Below, one piece after another: positions 61,906 to 64,000 of a DNA stretch of 64,000 nucleotides. Source of the DNA: Paracrocinitomix sp039939375 (GTDB lineage: Bacteria > Bacteroidota > Bacteroidia > Flavobacteriales_D > Crocinitomicaceae); NCBI GenBank assembly GCA_039939375.1, contig JBDVJO010000011.1:992001-1056000 (forward strand), read 5' to 3'. The translations under genes and the position numbers were made by a program. Position 1 is the first letter of the stretch. Each line of letters opens with the position of its first letter. The notes under the pieces were generated by a model that was not told the origin of the DNA, searched no databases, and saw only the letters and a program-made list of their open reading frames with translations.

Positions 61906-63696
61906 ATGAAAAAAATCTACTTTTTAGCGTCTATGCTAATGATCGGTGGAGTTGCTTCTGCTCAGTACCAAACTGCGCAAGTAATGAGAGCTGACGCCGC
62001 TTCTGTTAATACAGAAGATACAAGACCAACATCTAACCAAGACAGAGCTCCTGGTGATGTAATTTCAACTTACGAAGACGATTGCGCTTCTTCAGCTAAC
62101 TGGACTTTAACAAATGCTTCATCTACAGGTTTAGATTGGACATTTGATACTAACGGACCGGCAATTGGAGCTGCTTTTGCTTCAACAACTGCTGCTAACG
62201 GTTTCGCTTGGATTGATACTGATGCTGCTGGTGACGGTTCGTCTGTTGATGCTCAAATGATGTACTCAACAATGATGGATTTTACTTCAAATCCTGCAGT
62301 TGCAGTTCAATTTGAAAGCTTTTACCAAGAGTACCAAACTTCAGTTTTTGTTGAAGTAAGTACTAATGGTGCTGCTGGACCATGGACTCAATATGAAGTT
62401 CATACTAATGTTACTGATAACAACGCTACAGCTAACCCTGAGTTGACTACAGTAAATATCTCTTCTCAAGTTGGAGGTCAAAACAATGTTGCAGTTAGAT
62501 TTAACTACCAAGGTGGTTGGGGATTCTTCTGGCAAATTGATGATTTCAAAATCGTTGAGGCTTACCAAAACGAGTTAGAAATGACTTGGTCTCACTTTTC
62601 TTCAGGAGTTGAAGGAATGGAGTACTACTCAGTTCCAACTACTCAAATTACTGAAATCACTTTTGGTGGATTAATTGGTTCTAATGGTGTAACTACTCAA
62701 ACTTCTACTTATATGGAAGTTGAAGTTGATGCTGGAGCAGAATTTTCTGAAGTTTCAGGACAAACAGTTGATTTAGCTGAAGGTGTTGTTGATACGTTTT
62801 CTGTTGAGTCTCCAAATGGATGGACTCCTTCAGGAACTGGTACTTTTGACTTAACAATTGATGCGGTTACTGATAACCATACTGAAGAGTTAGCTGGGAA
62901 CAATATGGATGTTTATGAGCCAATTACTGTTGGTAATGATATCTATGCTAGAGATAACGGAATTTCTACTGGTGGTTTCGCTGGATTCGTTTCTACTGTT
63001 GGAGAGCCTTTACAGCCAGGTAACCTTTTCGAATTCTTCGGAACTGATTTATTCGGACAAGTTGAAATTCAATTAACAACTGCTGCTGCTTCAGAAGGTC
63101 AAATTATGTTTGCTTCTGTTTACAGATATGATGGGTCTGATTTCGTTTTTGAAACGCAGTCTGATGATTACACTGTTGAAGCAGGTGATTTAGGTTCTTC
63201 TGTAACTTTACATTTAAATGATGATGTAAACGTTGCTGATGGTGACTTATTATTAATTTGTGCTGGTCACTACGGAGGAAACACTCCAGTTTCTTTTGCT
63301 ATTGCACAACCAACTATTGATGGAACTGTTTTAGCTCAGTCTTCTGGTGGTTTAATTCAAGGTGCTGATCCATCTGCTATGATGGTTAGAGCGGTAATGC
63401 AGCCATCTGAAGTGAGTATTGACGAGCAAGTTGCGGTTACAGGAATGTCTGTATATCCTTCTCCTGCTAATGTTGAAGCTACTTTAGTTTACAACATGAC
63501 AAATGCTGGAAACGTTGAGTTGACTGTTACTGATTTAAGTGGTAAAGTAATCTCTTTTGAAAACTTCGGTTCTCAAGCTGCAGGAGCTTACAAAGTGAAC
63601 TTAAACACAACTGACTTTGCAAATGGAGTTTACTTTTACACATTAAACGTAGATGGTGAAAAAGCAACTAAGAAATTTGTTGTAGCTCACAAATAA
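61906..63696 (+). CDS. T9SS type-A secreted surface protein
   Basis: A 596-residue secreted protein. The signal peptide (1-19, GVASAQ end) is followed by beta-sandwich domains rich in Thr, Ala, Asn and Gly, and a C-terminal type-A sorting domain (about 505-596; SVYPSPANVEATLVYN, VELTVTDLSGKVI, GVYFYTLNVDGEKATKKF). The frame opens at 61855, but ATG 61906 gives the signal peptide. Codon use is strongly biased to GCT, ACT, TCT, GTT and CAA compared with its neighbours, which suggests very high expression. It may be a major surface protein. Domain function is unknown. Confidence 0.9.
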   Translation: MKKIYFLASMLMIGGVASAQYQTAQVMRADAASVNTEDTRPTSNQDRAPGDVISTYEDDCASSANWTLTNASSTGLDWTFDTNGPAIGAAFASTTAANGFAWIDTDAAGDGSSVDAQMMYSTMMDFTSNPAVAVQFESFYQEYQTSVFVEVSTNGAAGPWTQYEVHTNVTDNNATANPELTTVNISSQVGGQNNVAVRFNYQGGWGFFWQIDDFKIVEAYQNELEMTWSHFSSGVEGMEYYSVPTTQITEITFGGLIGSNGVTTQTSTYMEVEVDAGAEFSEVSGQTVDLAEGVVDTFSVESPNGWTPSGTGTFDLTIDAVTDNHTEELAGNNMDVYEPITVGNDIYARDNGISTGGFAGFVSTVGEPLQPGNLFEFFGTDLFGQVEIQLTTAAASEGQIMFASVYRYDGSDFVFETQSDDYTVEAGDLGSSVTLHLNDDVNVADGDLLLICAGHYGGNTPVSFAIAQPTIDGTVLAQSSGGLIQGADPSAMMVRAVMQPSEVSIDEQVAVTGMSVYPSPANVEATLVYNMTNAGNVELTVTDLSGKVISFENFGSQAAGAYKVNLNTTDFANGVYFYTLNVDGEKATKKFVVAHK

Positions 63697-63716
63697 GCTA
63701 TAAATTTTAAGAAAAA

Positions 63717-63750
63717 AGCCCGGTATGAAATTCATACCGGGCTTTTTTTT
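63717..63750. terminator. Bidirectional terminator, T9SS gene / csaA
   Basis: A 12-bp stem AGCCCGGTATGA (63717-63728) / TCATACCGGGCT (63732-63743), 3-base loop, A tract before and eight T after. Confidence 0.93.
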
Positions 63751-63762
63751 GCGTTAAATCAG

Positions 63763-64000
63763 CTAGCTGATTCTTAATCCGTCTTTTACTCTCTTGTTGG
63801 CTGATAATAAAGTGACTTCTCCATTTTCTGCGACAGCACCTAGCACTAAACACTCACTGAAGAAATTTGCGATCTGTTTTCTAGGAAAGTTGACTACCGC
63901 AGTCACCTGCATTCCAATCAAATCTTGTTTGCTATATAAATCAGTAATTTGAGCTGAGCTTTGTTTTATTCCAAGTTCTCCAAAATCAATTTTTAATTGA
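63763..64000 (-). CDS. csaA: tRNA-binding chaperone-like CsaA (partial)
   Basis: The last ~79 residues of a protein that begins beyond the right edge. It reads KIDFGELGIKQSSAQITDLY, then IGMQVTAVVNFPRKQIANFFSECLVLGAV and ends DGLRIS (quoted in parts). This closely matches CsaA of Bacillus, a small (about 110 residues) dimeric protein with the EMAP/tRNA-binding OB fold. About 30 residues are missing. The stop is TAG at 63765-63763, directly after the shared terminator. Confidence 0.88.
   Translation of the reverse strand, partial: QLKIDFGELGIKQSSAQITDLYSKQDLIGMQVTAVVNFPRKQIANFFSECLVLGAVAENGEVTLLSANKRVKDGLRIS

Overview
The window is chromosomal DNA from a marine or aquatic-type member of the Bacteroidetes, most like the Flavobacteriales (Crocinitomicaceae/Cryomorphaceae-like lineages). 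The evidence is the AT-rich DNA, promoters of the TAnnTTTG type, a TonB receptor paired with DUF4249 lipoproteins, PorP/SprF and both kinds of type IX secretion (T9SS) sorting domain, WG-repeat and CotH proteins, and a Bacteroidetes-type division cluster without murF. No plasmid, phage, IS element, CRISPR array or tRNA/rRNA gene is visible.

Layout. 0-6.4 kb: the start of an ABC exporter (minus), then rbfA, an FtsX-type permease and a secreted S9 peptidase in one overlapping operon, a small membrane protein, and a LytS/LytTR two-component pair on the minus strand. 6.6-10.6 kb: a TonB-dependent receptor and two tandem DUF4249 lipoproteins. 10.6-11.45 kb: a gene-free, repeat-packed spacer. 11.45-27.4 kb: the whole division and cell wall cluster (mraZ, rsmH, ftsL, ftsI, murE, mraY, murD, ftsW, murG, murC, ftsQ, ftsA, ftsZ), followed by yqeY. 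28-40 kb: poorly characterised envelope proteins. They are a four-gene minus operon (lipoprotein, WG-repeat protein, CpsB/YwqE-like PHP phosphatase, TPR-like protein) and a plus group (DUF2891, LRR protein, CAP-like protein). 40-47.6 kb: a seven-gene minus operon for nucleotide sugars, predicted to give UDP-2,3-diacetamido-glucuronate, UDP-xylose and dTDP-4-keto-6-deoxyglucose. 47.7-51 kb: an outer-membrane barrel, waaA and gdhA. 51.2-61.1 kb: a T9SS cargo/PorP/OmpA-like trio plus a CotH/beta-helix lipoprotein. 61.1-64 kb: a DUF4920 lipoprotein, a T9SS type-A secreted protein and the end of csaA.

How they fit together. The dcw cluster makes UDP-MurNAc-peptide and lipid II and builds the Z ring. 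The sugar cluster and waaA feed surface polysaccharide and LPS synthesis. The T9SS genes place large adhesin-like proteins on the surface.

The most unusual signal is not a gene. Several intergenic stretches (4.6, 10.9-11.16, 21.86, 24.05-24.26 and 25.70 kb) are written in degenerate seven-base units that share an NNTC core on one strand. They lie directly before the dcw cluster and again before murC, ftsA and ftsZ. A second dispersed hairpin family (10.68-10.84, 18.07 and 24.21 kb) shows compensatory base changes. Further leads are inverted GTTAC/GTAAC sites near two genes whose proteins share an unnamed domain, and a 14-bp RNA helix predicted between ftsQ and ftsA.
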